Source of the DNA: Bacteroides fragilis
GTDB lineage: Bacteria; Bacillota; Clostridia; Lachnospirales; Lachnospiraceae
Direction of reading: 5' to 3'
Length of the DNA: 64,000 bases
Assembly (NCBI GenBank): GCA_023664485.1
Contig: JAMPFK010000001.1
Coordinates: forward strand, 229,564 to 293,563
The position numbers and the translations under genes are program-made. Below, piece by piece: positions 16,662-25,843 of the stretch. The notes under the pieces were generated by a model that was not told the origin of the DNA, did no database searches, and saw only the letters and a list, made by a program, of their open reading frames with translations. Numbering within the stretch: position 1 is the stretch's first letter; each line of letters begins with the position of its first letter.

Positions 16662-18395
16662 ATGTCGGCAAACAAACATATCGATAAAATCTGCTGTGCC
16701 GCGCTTGCGCTCGCTCTTTTCATCACGTTCCTTTTATCCAACGCGCAGACGCTCGGCGTTCAGGCAGTCAGCGCCGCCTTAGGCTATGAAGCGCGCCTGT
16801 TCAATACCTCAGCCGTACATACGATCGATATCGTTATGGATGACTGGGAGTCCTTTCTTGAAAACTGTACGGACGAAAAATATGTGGACTGCACGGTCAT
16901 CATCGACGGCGATATATGCAGAAACGTCGGAATCCGGGCGAAGGGGAATACCTCCCTTTCCTCGGTCGCCGGCTACGGAAATGACCGATACAGCTTTAAA
17001 ATAGAATTTGACCATTATGACAGTGCAAATACCTATTATGGACTGGATAAGCTCTGCCTGAACAACATCATTCAGGACAATACTTATATGAAAGATTATC
17101 TTACCTATGAATTAATGCGCTCTTTCGACGTCGATGCGCCGCTTTGCAGTTATGCTTACCTGACCGTAAACAACAAAGACTGGGGATTATATCTTGCCGT
17201 TGAGGCCGTTGAGGAATCCTTTTTACAGCGCTGCTACGGCAGCGGTTATGGAGAACTCTATAAACCGGACAGCATGGATATGGGCGGCGGCCGCGGTAAC
17301 GGGCGGGATTTCGACCCGGAAAAATTTAACGGACAGGACGGCTTTTCTCCCGCGGATCAGCCTGATATGCCTGATCGAACTGAATCCCCTGATATGACCG
17401 ATGCGCCCGGACGGCCCGAAGTCCCTGATATGGCTGATATGCCCGATCGATCCGAAGTCCCTGATATGACCGATGCGCCCGGACGGCCCGAACTTCCAGA
17501 TATGACTGATATGCCCAATCGGCCCGGTCTTTCCGATATGACCGATTGGCCCAAATCCTCCGGTATGGCTGATACTTCCGAAAATTCTCCACGGATGCCC
17601 GGCAGATTTGGCAGTATGGGCAGCAGCGATGTTTCCCTCATTTATACGGATGACGAATACAACAGTTATTCCAATATTTTTGAAAATGCCAAAACGGATA
17701 TTACGGCCAGCGATAAAGACCGGTTGATCTTCTCCCTGAAAAAAATGAATGAAGGTGAATCTATCGATACAGCCGTCGATACCGATGCCGTTATCCGCTA
17801 TTTTGTAGTCCATAACTTTGTCCTGAATTTCGACAGCTATACCGGCGCCATGATTCATAACTATTATTTATATGAAAAAGACGGACAGCTTTCCATGATT
17901 CCATGGGATTATAATCTTGCTTTTGGCGGATTTATGTCCGAATCGGACGCCACGGCGCTTATCAATTATCCTATCGATACGCCTGTTTCCGGCGGAACCA
18001 TGGATACCCGCCCGATGCTCGCGTGGATATTCGATAAGGAAGAATATACGGAACAATACCACCGTTATTTCTCTGAATTTATTTCCGAATATTTCGACAG
18101 CGGTTATTTCACGGAAATGATCGACACCGTATCTGAAATGATTTCTCCTTATGTGGAAAAAGATGCGACAAAATTCTGCACTTATGAGGAATTTAAAGAA
18201 GGCGTTTCCACCTTAAAAGAATTCTGCCTTCTGCGCGCTCAAAGCATCGACGGGCAGTTAAACGGATCTATTCCCTCTACAAGTGAAGAACAGACGCAGA
18301 ATGACTCGTCTCTCATCGATGGCAGCCATCTTTCCATTTCGTCTATGGGCTCTATGGGCAATCAAATGGCGCCCGGAGCTCCCCGTATCCGTTAA
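16662..18395 (+). CDS. CotH-family kinase-like protein with an inserted Pro/Asp repeat
   Basis: A 577-residue protein with an N-terminal hydrophobic signal or anchor (residues 10-30). The CotH kinase fold follows: YSFKIEFD, LNNIIQDNTYMKDYLTYELM, NNKDWGLYLAVEAVEESF, and late in the protein MIPWDYNLAFGG with the metal-binding Asp. Between the two halves, at about residues 225-320, lies a Gly- and then Pro/Asp/Met-rich insert containing five 12-residue repeats. CotH phosphorylates coat proteins in Bacillus spores; exported CotH-like proteins in Clostridia may modify other surface proteins. The gene follows DUF4956 by nine bases and ends at a terminator. Confidence 0.88.
   Translation: MSANKHIDKICCAALALALFITFLLSNAQTLGVQAVSAALGYEARLFNTSAVHTIDIVMDDWESFLENCTDEKYVDCTVIIDGDICRNVGIRAKGNTSLSSVAGYGNDRYSFKIEFDHYDSANTYYGLDKLCLNNIIQDNTYMKDYLTYELMRSFDVDAPLCSYAYLTVNNKDWGLYLAVEAVEESFLQRCYGSGYGELYKPDSMDMGGGRGNGRDFDPEKFNGQDGFSPADQPDMPDRTESPDMTDAPGRPEVPDMADMPDRSEVPDMTDAPGRPELPDMTDMPNRPGLSDMTDWPKSSGMADTSENSPRMPGRFGSMGSSDVSLIYTDDEYNSYSNIFENAKTDITASDKDRLIFSLKKMNEGESIDTAVDTDAVIRYFVVHNFVLNFDSYTGAMIHNYYLYEKDGQLSMIPWDYNLAFGGFMSESDATALINYPIDTPVSGGTMDTRPMLAWIFDKEEYTEQYHRYFSEFISEYFDSGYFTEMIDTVSEMISPYVEKDATKFCTYEEFKEGVSTLKEFCLLRAQSIDGQLNGSIPSTSEEQTQNDSSLIDGSHLSISSMGSMGNQMAPGAPRIR
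17388..17567 (+). repeat. Five in-frame 36-bp repeats within the CotH gene
   Basis: The units start at 17388, 17424, 17460, 17496 and 17532. They encode PDMTDAPGRPEV, PDMADMPDRSEV, PDMTDAPGRPEL, PDMTDMPNRPGL and SDMTDWPKSSGM. Units one and three are identical over their first 33 bases, which points to recent duplication or slippage. The last unit has drifted most. Confidence 0.9.
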
Positions 18396-18402
18396 TGTTT
18401 GA

Positions 18403-18434
18403 AAGGCGCAGTTTGTAGAGCTGCGCCTTTTTTC
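18403..18434 (+). terminator. Terminator after the VTC-DUF4956-CotH operon
   Basis: AAGGCGCAG pairs with CTGCGCCTT around a nine-base loop, followed by TTTTTC. Confidence 0.85.
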
Positions 18435-18517
18435 TAATGATAAACACACCCTGTCGGCATCTGCCAGCTTCTGTACAGGAAGGAAAAAAATCTCCCAAAA
18501 GCCCTTCTGAACATATG

Positions 18518-19162
18518 CTACAAAACGTCTATTTCTTCCACTTCCCTGCAGATTCCCCGGCAGATCAGGCGGCGCATTGCCTCCCGCTTCTCTGTCCTGC
18601 AGTATTGCTCTTCATTCAGGAGCATGCCATAACATAGCATTTTAGAACAAACGCTCATCACCAGATAATTCCTCTTTTCTTCGGAAAGCCTTTCCTGGCT
18701 TCTGAACGAACCTTCCAAAATCTGTCCGGCAATCTGTGCTACCGGTTTTTTCGAGGCTTGTTTCTGCTGTTCGAGGACTTCACATAACCGCCTGTTGGCG
18801 GCTGAACTGCCGGAGATAATATGAACAAAGCGGAATAAGCAGTTCGCATGAGAAATTTGCTGCTCCATCGTGCGCAGGACGAAATCCGCCTTATCGTATA
18901 AGCTCTTTTCCCTGTCCACGCCGTCACAGATTCTCTCGCAGAACATCTCCACGTTATAAAAAATCGCTTTGGCGATCATTTCTTCCTTATCGGAAAAATA
19001 CTCATACGCAGTTCCTTTCCCGATGCCTGCCTTTTTCGTGATTTCCGATACCGTGAGACTGTTCAGATCCGCTCCTTCTTCCAAAAGTTCAAACACCGCC
19101 CGATAAATCGCTTTCACTTTAGGCTGGCATCCCGCCTCCGCATTCCCTTTTACTTTACTCAT
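18518..19162 (-). CDS. TetR/AcrR-family transcriptional regulator
   Basis: A 214-residue regulator. The N-terminal helix-turn-helix region is LTVSEITKKAGIGKGTAYEY followed by FSDKEEM (residues 38-65), typical of TetR. The rest is a helical ligand-binding and dimer domain of no recognisable specificity. Its start overlaps the stop of the RND permease gene by eight bases, so it is cotranscribed behind the pump, and a TetR-type palindrome sits in front of the pump gene. It probably represses the pair and is released by a pump substrate. Confidence 0.9.
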   Translation of the reverse strand: MSKVKGNAEAGCQPKVKAIYRAVFELLEEGADLNSLTVSEITKKAGIGKGTAYEYFSDKEEMIAKAIFYNVEMFCERICDGVDREKSLYDKADFVLRTMEQQISHANCLFRFVHIISGSSAANRRLCEVLEQQKQASKKPVAQIAGQILEGSFRSQERLSEEKRNYLVMSVCSKMLCYGMLLNEEQYCRTEKREAMRRLICRGICREVEEIDVL

Positions 19163-22100
19163 TTTCTTCTATACTCTCCAATAATAACCTGTTCTCAGAA
19201 TCCTCTTTCTTTTTTCTGTCCCGTGTAAAAATATCATAAATACAGGGAATGACGATCAGGGTCAGCAGAGTACCATAAATCAATCCGCCAATCGTTACGA
19301 CGGACATCGGCTTCGACATATCCGCTCCCATATCGTCGCTGAACGCCATCGTGCTTAACGCTAAAATCGTCGTCAAAGCCGTCATCATGACCGGACGGAT
19401 CCTCGTTTTGCCTGCAGTAACGATAGCTTCTTTTTTCTCCATACCCCCGGCACGGAGCTGGTTCATATAATCCACAATAACAATACCGTTATTTACGATA
19501 ATACCCGACAGCATGACAAAACCAATTAAAGCAATGACGCTCACTTCGCTGCCGCTGATCACAAGCCCCATAAAACCGCCCGTAAAAGCAAGCGGAATGG
19601 TGAACATGATAATAAAGGGCGACAGGAGCGACTGGAACTGTGCCACCATAATCAAATACATGAAGATAAGCGCAAGGATCAACATCAGATAAACCTGCTC
19701 CATTGCGTCGTTTATCGTCTCATTCTCACCGCTCATCGTAAAGCTGTAACCGCTCGGCATTTCATAATTCAACAGCGCTTCTTCCACATCCTCGGCTACG
19801 AAGCCGATGTTATAGCCCTCCGCAATGGAAGCGGTCACACCGATATACCGGCTCTGTTCCACACGATTGACCGATTTAGGCGCCTGCGTGCTTTCAAATC
19901 TTGCGATATCGGAAAGCCTGATTTTTTCCTTCGTGCCGTCCTGTTTGCTTCTTTCGATTTCCAGATCTTTGACAAGGTTTCTCGTCAGCTCCAGATCCTT
20001 CGCATTCTTTACATAAACGTCATATTCCTGTATCTCTGTTTCCAGCGTCGTCGCGCTTGCGGCGTCCGCAAGCCTTGCCTGTATCTGCTGGAAGATCTGT
20101 GCGACCGTCAGCCCGTGCCCGATCGCTTTGTCTCTGTCAATAATGATACGGAGCTCTCCGGTGGATTCTTCCAGGCCGTCGGATACGTCCGCGGTCCCTT
20201 CCACGCTGTCCACGATTGCGGCAACATCTCTGGCAATGCTCTGGAGCTTATCCAGCTCACGCCCTTTGATCTGAACGGTAATACCGCTTCCGCCCAGCGC
20301 GCTCATATCCATTGTTGACGTCTCGATAACCGCTTCCGCCTGAGCCTCCTCTAAAATATCCGCAATATTTGCCTGAATATCCAGCGCAATTTCCTGATTA
20401 TCCCTTTCCTTATCCTCCCGCAGCGCTACATAAAGCGAAGTCTCATTCGTAGAGGAATTTCCGCCGCCCGTCAGCATACCCATGCTGGAAGTGCTCGCCA
20501 TCGCGCCGACATCCGACACCTCGTCCATTTCCATCAGCCTTTCGATTACCCGGTCCGTCGCTTCCGCCGTTTCGGCAAGCGGCGTATCCCTGGGCAGCGT
20601 CAGTGTCATACTGATCTGCGTACTGTCCATATCCGGCATAAACGCCGTTCCTTTTGCAAAGGATGCTCTCATGCTGACGACTAAAAGAACAAGTACCAAT
20701 AACAGGACAATCGGTTTAAAGCGCAGCGATAACCGCAGTATTTTTTCATAGAGCTTCATCAGGCCGCCAAAAAACTTCCCTTCCCCAGGTTCTTTGGTTC
20801 TGGAAAGCATTCCCGACGCCATAGCGGGAACGACCGTCATCGCTATCAGCAGGCTGGCAAACAGGGAATAAGCGATCGTTAAGCCCATATCGACAAATAA
20901 CTGTCTCGTAATTCCTTCCGTAAAGACGATCGGAAGAAATACGCAGACTGTCGTGAGGGTAGAGGCAATGATCGCCCCGGCAACCTCGCCTGCGCCCTTT
21001 ACAGCCGCCTCCTTCGCGGAATATCCTTCGCTCCGCATCCGGTAAATATTTTCAATAACAACGATGGAGTTATCCACCAGCATGCCGACGCCCAGAGCCA
21101 GGCCGGAAAGAGAAATAACATTCAGCGTTATGCCGCTGAAATACATACACACGATCGCCGTGATCAGACTGATCGGAATCGAACATGCCACGACCGCCGT
21201 AGGCCGCCAGTCCTTCAGGAACAAAATCAGGATCAGGACAGCGAGGATAGCGCCGAACAACACATTGTTGATAATGGAATCCATGATAAAATCGATATAA
21301 ATTCCCTGATCCATCAGGGTAATCAGGATCAGATCCTCATTTTCCGCTTTCAGCTGTTCAAATTTATCCAGTATCTTATCGGAAACATCGCCTGTGGAAT
21401 ATCCTGTCTGTTTCTGAATCGTAACCATAATACCGGGTGCGCCGTTTACATTCGCATAGATATCGCCGGAATTGTCTGTCATAAATACATCAGCCACATC
21501 GCCGAGCGTGATAACATCGACTCCGTCCATTTCGGGATTGATGAGCGGCATTTTTTTCAGTGCCACAATATCCTCCGGCTTATCGCCTACTCTGACAAGG
21601 TAGTCGATTCCTTCTTCCGTCACATAACCGGCCGGCATGGAAAAATTCTGCGCCGCAAGAAGGGATTTTACCGTATCCACTGTGAGAATGCCGTTCATAT
21701 CGGCCTGCTCATAAGCGTTCTCTCTCGCTTCTTCCAACTCTTCTTCTCCGTCCAATATCTGCTGTAACGCATCGGAAAGCTGCTCTGCGGTCTCGTTTAA
21801 CTGCTCTTCTCCATCCTTTAACTGTTCCAGCGCGGCATCGAGCTGTTCCTGGCCGGCTTCAATCTGTTCCTCGCCGGCTTCGAGCTGTTTCTCACTCGCT
21901 TCCAGCTGTGTCTCCGCTGTGGTCAGTTGTAATTCCCCGATGCTGATAACTGTCTGCGCATTGGCGAATTCTACCGCGGCTGTCAGATTTCCCTTATATA
22001 ACTCAACAAGCGCGCTGTCTAATTTTTCAATATTCTCCTCGATGGCAGGAAGCTGTGTCTGAAGCGTCGCAATCATCGTTTCCTGCATTGTTACCGTTCC

Positions 22101-23360
22101 GGCAAGCTCCGTTTTCTGCGCCTCCATCGCCGCCTTGCCCGCCTCTCCTCCCATCTGAGCTACGGCGGCGCTCAACGGCGCTTTTACAGTTTCCAGCTGC
22201 GCTCTGATCATATCGTCGCTCATAATGCTGAGATCGATCGGAAGAAACTGGGAAATCAGCATCTTCTCCTCGTCGGTAATCGGATCGGAAAGGCCCTCTA
22301 TCATATTGATCGTGCTGACCGCGCTATTATACTGCGCCAAAGCCTCATCAACCTGTGTAATACCGTTCTGTGCCGCTTCCTTCGCCGCCTGAGCCGTCGC
22401 AATTTCCAGCGACAGATGCGTTTTGGCCGCTTCCAGATCCGCTTTTGCCGTCAGGATTTCTGTCTCCGCTTCCGCCAGCTTTTGTGCCATTTCGCCTTTT
22501 TGACTGTCGAGCTCGTTCTTTCCCTCTTCCAGCTTCGTCCTGTTTTCGGCAATCTCAGCCTTTCCATCCGCCAGTTTCTGTTTATTTTCTTCCAGTTCCA
22601 GACGGCTGTCGTCAAGCTCCTGCTGACTATCCGCTATTTCCTGCCGGCTCTCCTCCAGTTCTGTTCTCGCATCGGCAAGCTCCGCCTGGCCGTCATAAAC
22701 TTCCTGTTTTCCATCGGCAAGCTCCTGTTCCGCATCCTTCATCTCTTCATCGATGGAAGAAAAGACCTGTTCATTGATGGCGTCGATCTTTTCCTGACGG
22801 ATGATGACATTTACGCTCTCCTCGAACAGGCCGGTCGCACTGGCAGACGCTACGCCCTCGATACTTTCCAGCTCCGGAAGAATGATGTTCTGCGTCATTT
22901 CGCTGACCTCCGCATCGGTCATAGCCGTATTGCCGACCGCCGCGATCATAACTGGCAGCATATCCGGATTCAGTTTCATAATAATAGGACTTCCGACGGC
23001 ATCATCCCAATAGCTTTCGATCTGATCCAGATTTTCCCGGATCTCAAGGGAAACTGCGTTCATATCCGCTGACTGCGCGAACTCCAGAATGACCATCGAA
23101 TAATTTTCACTGGATACCGAATTGATTCCTTCGATATTGCTGACCGTCGCCATGGAAGCCTCCACTGGCTGCGTCACGACCATTTCCACCGTCTCCGGGC
23201 TGGCTCCCGGATAAGTCGTCATGACAATGACGTAAGGCAGACTGATATTCGGCAGAAGATCCGTAGACATTCTCGTAAAAGAAACGACGCCGAGAACGAT
23301 TACCAGAACAACCGCTACCAGAACGGTATACGGTTTTTTTACACTGAATTTTCCCAACAT
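19155..23360 (-). CDS. RND-family efflux permease with a long coiled-coil insert
   Basis: A permease of about 1401 residues, several hundred longer than AcrB. It opens MLGKFSVKKPYTVLVAVVLV, as RND pumps do, with membrane segments at the N-terminus and two later sets of five or so. LALGVGMLVDNSIVV carries the proton-relay Asp pattern of the first set. Residues about 215-600 hold an unusually long Glu/Gln/Leu-rich coiled coil made of repeated units such as EEQLEAGEEQIEAG, inserted in the first periplasmic-type domain. AAGGAG precedes the ATG at 23360; the frame also opens at 23414. In a Gram-positive cell it would export lipids or drugs without an outer-membrane channel. Confidence 0.9.
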   Translation of the reverse strand: MLGKFSVKKPYTVLVAVVLVIVLGVVSFTRMSTDLLPNISLPYVIVMTTYPGASPETVEMVVTQPVEASMATVSNIEGINSVSSENYSMVILEFAQSADMNAVSLEIRENLDQIESYWDDAVGSPIIMKLNPDMLPVMIAAVGNTAMTDAEVSEMTQNIILPELESIEGVASASATGLFEESVNVIIRQEKIDAINEQVFSSIDEEMKDAEQELADGKQEVYDGQAELADARTELEESRQEIADSQQELDDSRLELEENKQKLADGKAEIAENRTKLEEGKNELDSQKGEMAQKLAEAETEILTAKADLEAAKTHLSLEIATAQAAKEAAQNGITQVDEALAQYNSAVSTINMIEGLSDPITDEEKMLISQFLPIDLSIMSDDMIRAQLETVKAPLSAAVAQMGGEAGKAAMEAQKTELAGTVTMQETMIATLQTQLPAIEENIEKLDSALVELYKGNLTAAVEFANAQTVISIGELQLTTAETQLEASEKQLEAGEEQIEAGQEQLDAALEQLKDGEEQLNETAEQLSDALQQILDGEEELEEARENAYEQADMNGILTVDTVKSLLAAQNFSMPAGYVTEEGIDYLVRVGDKPEDIVALKKMPLINPEMDGVDVITLGDVADVFMTDNSGDIYANVNGAPGIMVTIQKQTGYSTGDVSDKILDKFEQLKAENEDLILITLMDQGIYIDFIMDSIINNVLFGAILAVLILILFLKDWRPTAVVACSIPISLITAIVCMYFSGITLNVISLSGLALGVGMLVDNSIVVIENIYRMRSEGYSAKEAAVKGAGEVAGAIIASTLTTVCVFLPIVFTEGITRQLFVDMGLTIAYSLFASLLIAMTVVPAMASGMLSRTKEPGEGKFFGGLMKLYEKILRLSLRFKPIVLLLVLVLLVVSMRASFAKGTAFMPDMDSTQISMTLTLPRDTPLAETAEATDRVIERLMEMDEVSDVGAMASTSSMGMLTGGGNSSTNETSLYVALREDKERDNQEIALDIQANIADILEEAQAEAVIETSTMDMSALGGSGITVQIKGRELDKLQSIARDVAAIVDSVEGTADVSDGLEESTGELRIIIDRDKAIGHGLTVAQIFQQIQARLADAASATTLETEIQEYDVYVKNAKDLELTRNLVKDLEIERSKQDGTKEKIRLSDIARFESTQAPKSVNRVEQSRYIGVTASIAEGYNIGFVAEDVEEALLNYEMPSGYSFTMSGENETINDAMEQVYLMLILALIFMYLIMVAQFQSLLSPFIIMFTIPLAFTGGFMGLVISGSEVSVIALIGFVMLSGIIVNNGIVIVDYMNQLRAGGMEKKEAIVTAGKTRIRPVMMTALTTILALSTMAFSDDMGADMSKPMSVVTIGGLIYGTLLTLIVIPCIYDIFTRDRKKKEDSENRLLLESIEENE

Positions 23361-23381
23361 AACTATGTATGCTCCTTTTTT

Positions 23382-23401
23382 CCGTCCGACCAGTCGGTCG
23401 G
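23382..23401. promoter_or_regulatory. TetR-type operator palindrome
   Basis: The 20-base sequence CCGTCCGACCAGTCGGTCGG is an inverted repeat with nine-base arms and one mismatch around a two-base centre. It lies 22 bases before the RND start, where a bound repressor would block transcription or early elongation. The shape is that of many TetR-family operators. Confidence 0.75.
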
Positions 23402-23502
23402 CTGCATTGTTCAAAAAACCTGAAACGCTTTTTTACATTTCAGGTTCTGTTCTTTTATAGATGGAGGCGGATTCAGACCTCACAACTACAATTTATATCA
23501 CA

Positions 23503-25641
23503 TCACTGTTCAAATTGCAAGAAATTTTTCTTTTCCGGCCTGTCGGAAATGTGCCGCAATATGACCGCGGAAGTCGGCGGCAGCGTAACCGTTACTTTTC
23601 CCGCAATCACAGGATATTCTTTCAATTCCGTCGTAAAGCCCTCGTCCGTCGTGAGAAGCAGCCGTCTCAAAATACATTCCTTAGGTATGCCGAGATACCA
23701 TACGGACAAAGACTGCGTGATTTCATGGTCATTATTATTCACCAGAATAACGGACTGCGCGTCTTTCGTAAATCGGCCATAACCGATGACATTATAGTCC
23801 TCTGTCAGATATTTTAGCGATCCCGTCAGAAATTCCTGATTCTGCCTGTGGACTTTAATCACTTCTTTATGAAACTCGATCAGATCATGATCTTCATATC
23901 CCCATGGATATGTCCGTCTGTTATCGGGATCCGTAAAACCGCAGACGCCTGCTTCATCTCCGTAATAGATCGTCGGCGCGCCTATCCAAGTCATCTGAAT
24001 GACGACCGCTTCCCGGAGCACGGCTTTGTTCACACCTGTATTCGCGGCCTCCGGCCCCAACGTACTCGTTCTGCCGACCCGCCGGTTCGTCCTCGTTAAA
24101 AACCGGGAATGATCGTGATTGGACAACTCATTCATCGCCGTCTGCAGAGACTGCATCGGAAAACATGCGCAATGATGCTTCATCGCATTCCAGAAACATT
24201 CCGCATTCCCGTACAAATCAGCGCGGTAATCGTCGCTGTGTTTCTGCATCCCGGTCAAAAACCAGGTAACGGGCTCCATAAAAGCATCATAGTTCATAAC
24301 GGTATCCCATTCGCCGCCCTGCAGCCATTCTTTCGGACTGCCGTAATGCTCTGCGAGAATGATCGCATCAGGATTTGCCCTTTTGACCGCTTCACGGAAT
24401 TCTTTCCAGAAAAAATGATTAAATTCCTGGCTGTGCCCTACATCGGCCGCCACATCCAGCCGCCAGCCGTCCGCATTGTACGGCGGCGATACCCATTTTC
24501 CCGCGATATAGAGCACATAATTGAGCAGTTCTCCGGAATTCTCGTAATTCAGCTTCGGAAGAGTGCTGTGTCCCCACCAGCCGTCATAGACTTCGTTATA
24601 AGGCCACTTATAGTCGTCAAAAAACTGAAAATAATCATGATACGGACTTTCTTTCGCGACATAAGCTCCTTTTTCATAGCCTTCCGCATTCTCATAGATC
24701 CGCTCTCTGTCCATCCATTTATTAAAGGAACCGCAATGATTAAAAACACCGTCCAGAATTACCTTAATGCCCCGCCGATGCGCTTCCTTGACCACTTCGG
24801 CAAAAAGCGCGTTGCTGGCTTCCAGATTTTCCCGGTTGGAAATCCGGTTGATATATTTTGTCGCAAGCCGGTTCTCATGCTGGCCGGATTTCAGGACGTC
24901 GCCGGTATCGTTCACGATCTTTCCAAAATGCGGGTCGATATTATCATAGTCCTGTATATCATATTTATGATTCGAGGGGGAAACGAAAAGCGGATTAAAA
25001 TAAATCGCATCGATACCCAGATCCTGTAAATAATCCATCTTATCCAAAACGCCCTGTAAATCCCCGCCGTAAAACTCCCGGACGCCCATCTGCGCCGGAT
25101 ACTTACTCCAGTTATCCACTTTTACGGTCCCGTCGTTGATATAGCGGTATTCATTCGTCAGAACGTCGTTCGACGGGTCCCCGTTATAAAAACGATCCAC
25201 ATAAATTTGATAAAAGACCGCTCCTTTTGCCCAATCAGGCGTCTTAAAGCCCGGAATGATCTGAAAATGATAATATTCATCCACGTCCCGTACAACGCCC
25301 CGCGTATCGAAGATACAGGAAATCGCGCCCGCGGTCACTTCAAAATAATAGACCAGCTTTTCGTTTTCCAGCTGTTCCATATGCTCATAATAATCAAAAT
25401 ACTCATCCGATTCGCATTTTAACATCAGATGCTTTCCGTTCTTATTTACGAAAAAAACTCTGTCAATATTATTCCTGGCAGAGCGGAAACGAATCCTCAC
25501 TTCTCCATAAGCGCTCGGCTCCGCCGGAGAAATATAGTTTCCCGTCGTATCGGTAAACAGCGCTTTTCTGTTAAAAACGGGACGCATGGATGAAATATAC
25601 TGATATTTCTGTTCCGCCCTTACAAATCGGTTGAGATCCAT
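23503..25641 (-). CDS. GH13 alpha-amylase-family glycosidase (neopullulanase-like)
   Basis: A 712-residue cytoplasmic enzyme with no signal peptide. An N-terminal beta domain resembling CBM34 (residues 1-130) precedes the catalytic barrel beginning KGAVFYQIYVDRFYNGDP. Region I is VILDGVFNHCG. Region II is GWRLDVAADV with the nucleophile Asp near residue 394. Region III is IILAEHYG with the acid Glu near 430, and region IV is LSNHDHSR near 510. This is the layout of cyclomaltodextrinase, neopullulanase and maltogenic amylase. GGAGG precedes the ATG. No sugar transporter is adjacent, so it likely trims imported or stored maltodextrins. Confidence 0.9.
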   Translation of the reverse strand: MDLNRFVRAEQKYQYISSMRPVFNRKALFTDTTGNYISPAEPSAYGEVRIRFRSARNNIDRVFFVNKNGKHLMLKCESDEYFDYYEHMEQLENEKLVYYFEVTAGAISCIFDTRGVVRDVDEYYHFQIIPGFKTPDWAKGAVFYQIYVDRFYNGDPSNDVLTNEYRYINDGTVKVDNWSKYPAQMGVREFYGGDLQGVLDKMDYLQDLGIDAIYFNPLFVSPSNHKYDIQDYDNIDPHFGKIVNDTGDVLKSGQHENRLATKYINRISNRENLEASNALFAEVVKEAHRRGIKVILDGVFNHCGSFNKWMDRERIYENAEGYEKGAYVAKESPYHDYFQFFDDYKWPYNEVYDGWWGHSTLPKLNYENSGELLNYVLYIAGKWVSPPYNADGWRLDVAADVGHSQEFNHFFWKEFREAVKRANPDAIILAEHYGSPKEWLQGGEWDTVMNYDAFMEPVTWFLTGMQKHSDDYRADLYGNAECFWNAMKHHCACFPMQSLQTAMNELSNHDHSRFLTRTNRRVGRTSTLGPEAANTGVNKAVLREAVVIQMTWIGAPTIYYGDEAGVCGFTDPDNRRTYPWGYEDHDLIEFHKEVIKVHRQNQEFLTGSLKYLTEDYNVIGYGRFTKDAQSVILVNNNDHEITQSLSVWYLGIPKECILRRLLLTTDEGFTTELKEYPVIAGKVTVTLPPTSAVILRHISDRPEKKNFLQFEQ

Positions 25642-25670
25642 ATAAGTAGGCCTCCATTTCAGATTAAAGT

Positions 25671-25697
25671 AAAAAAGACAGCTTTGAAATCGCTGTC
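25671..25697 (-). terminator. Terminator downstream of ftsH
   Basis: On the minus strand GACAGC pairs with GCTGTC around a nine-base loop, followed by six T. It separates ftsH from the glycosidase. Confidence 0.7.
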
Positions 25698-25843
25698 CTT
25701 TTTAGAGAAGGTATTTCTTCTTATGGGGTATAGCAAAAAACTATATAATGTATTGGGGGTTACAAGTGTATAATAGCATAGCCTTAGAAAAGCTACAATC
25801 CATAGGATTCACAAATATTACAATTTTGTTCATCATTTTTTGT

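Noticed and set aside
17388..17567. CRISPR-like regular repeats
   Set aside because: The 36-base units have no spacers, remain in frame, and encode a protein repeat.
17223..17858. A long open frame opposite the CotH repeat region (211 codons, minus strand)
   Set aside because: It arises from the base bias of the repeats; it has no ribosome-binding site, no domain, and lies fully inside a well-supported gene.
24109..25029. A 306-codon plus-strand open frame inside the GH13 gene
   Set aside because: It runs opposite the catalytic regions of a clear glycosidase, without a start signal or homology.
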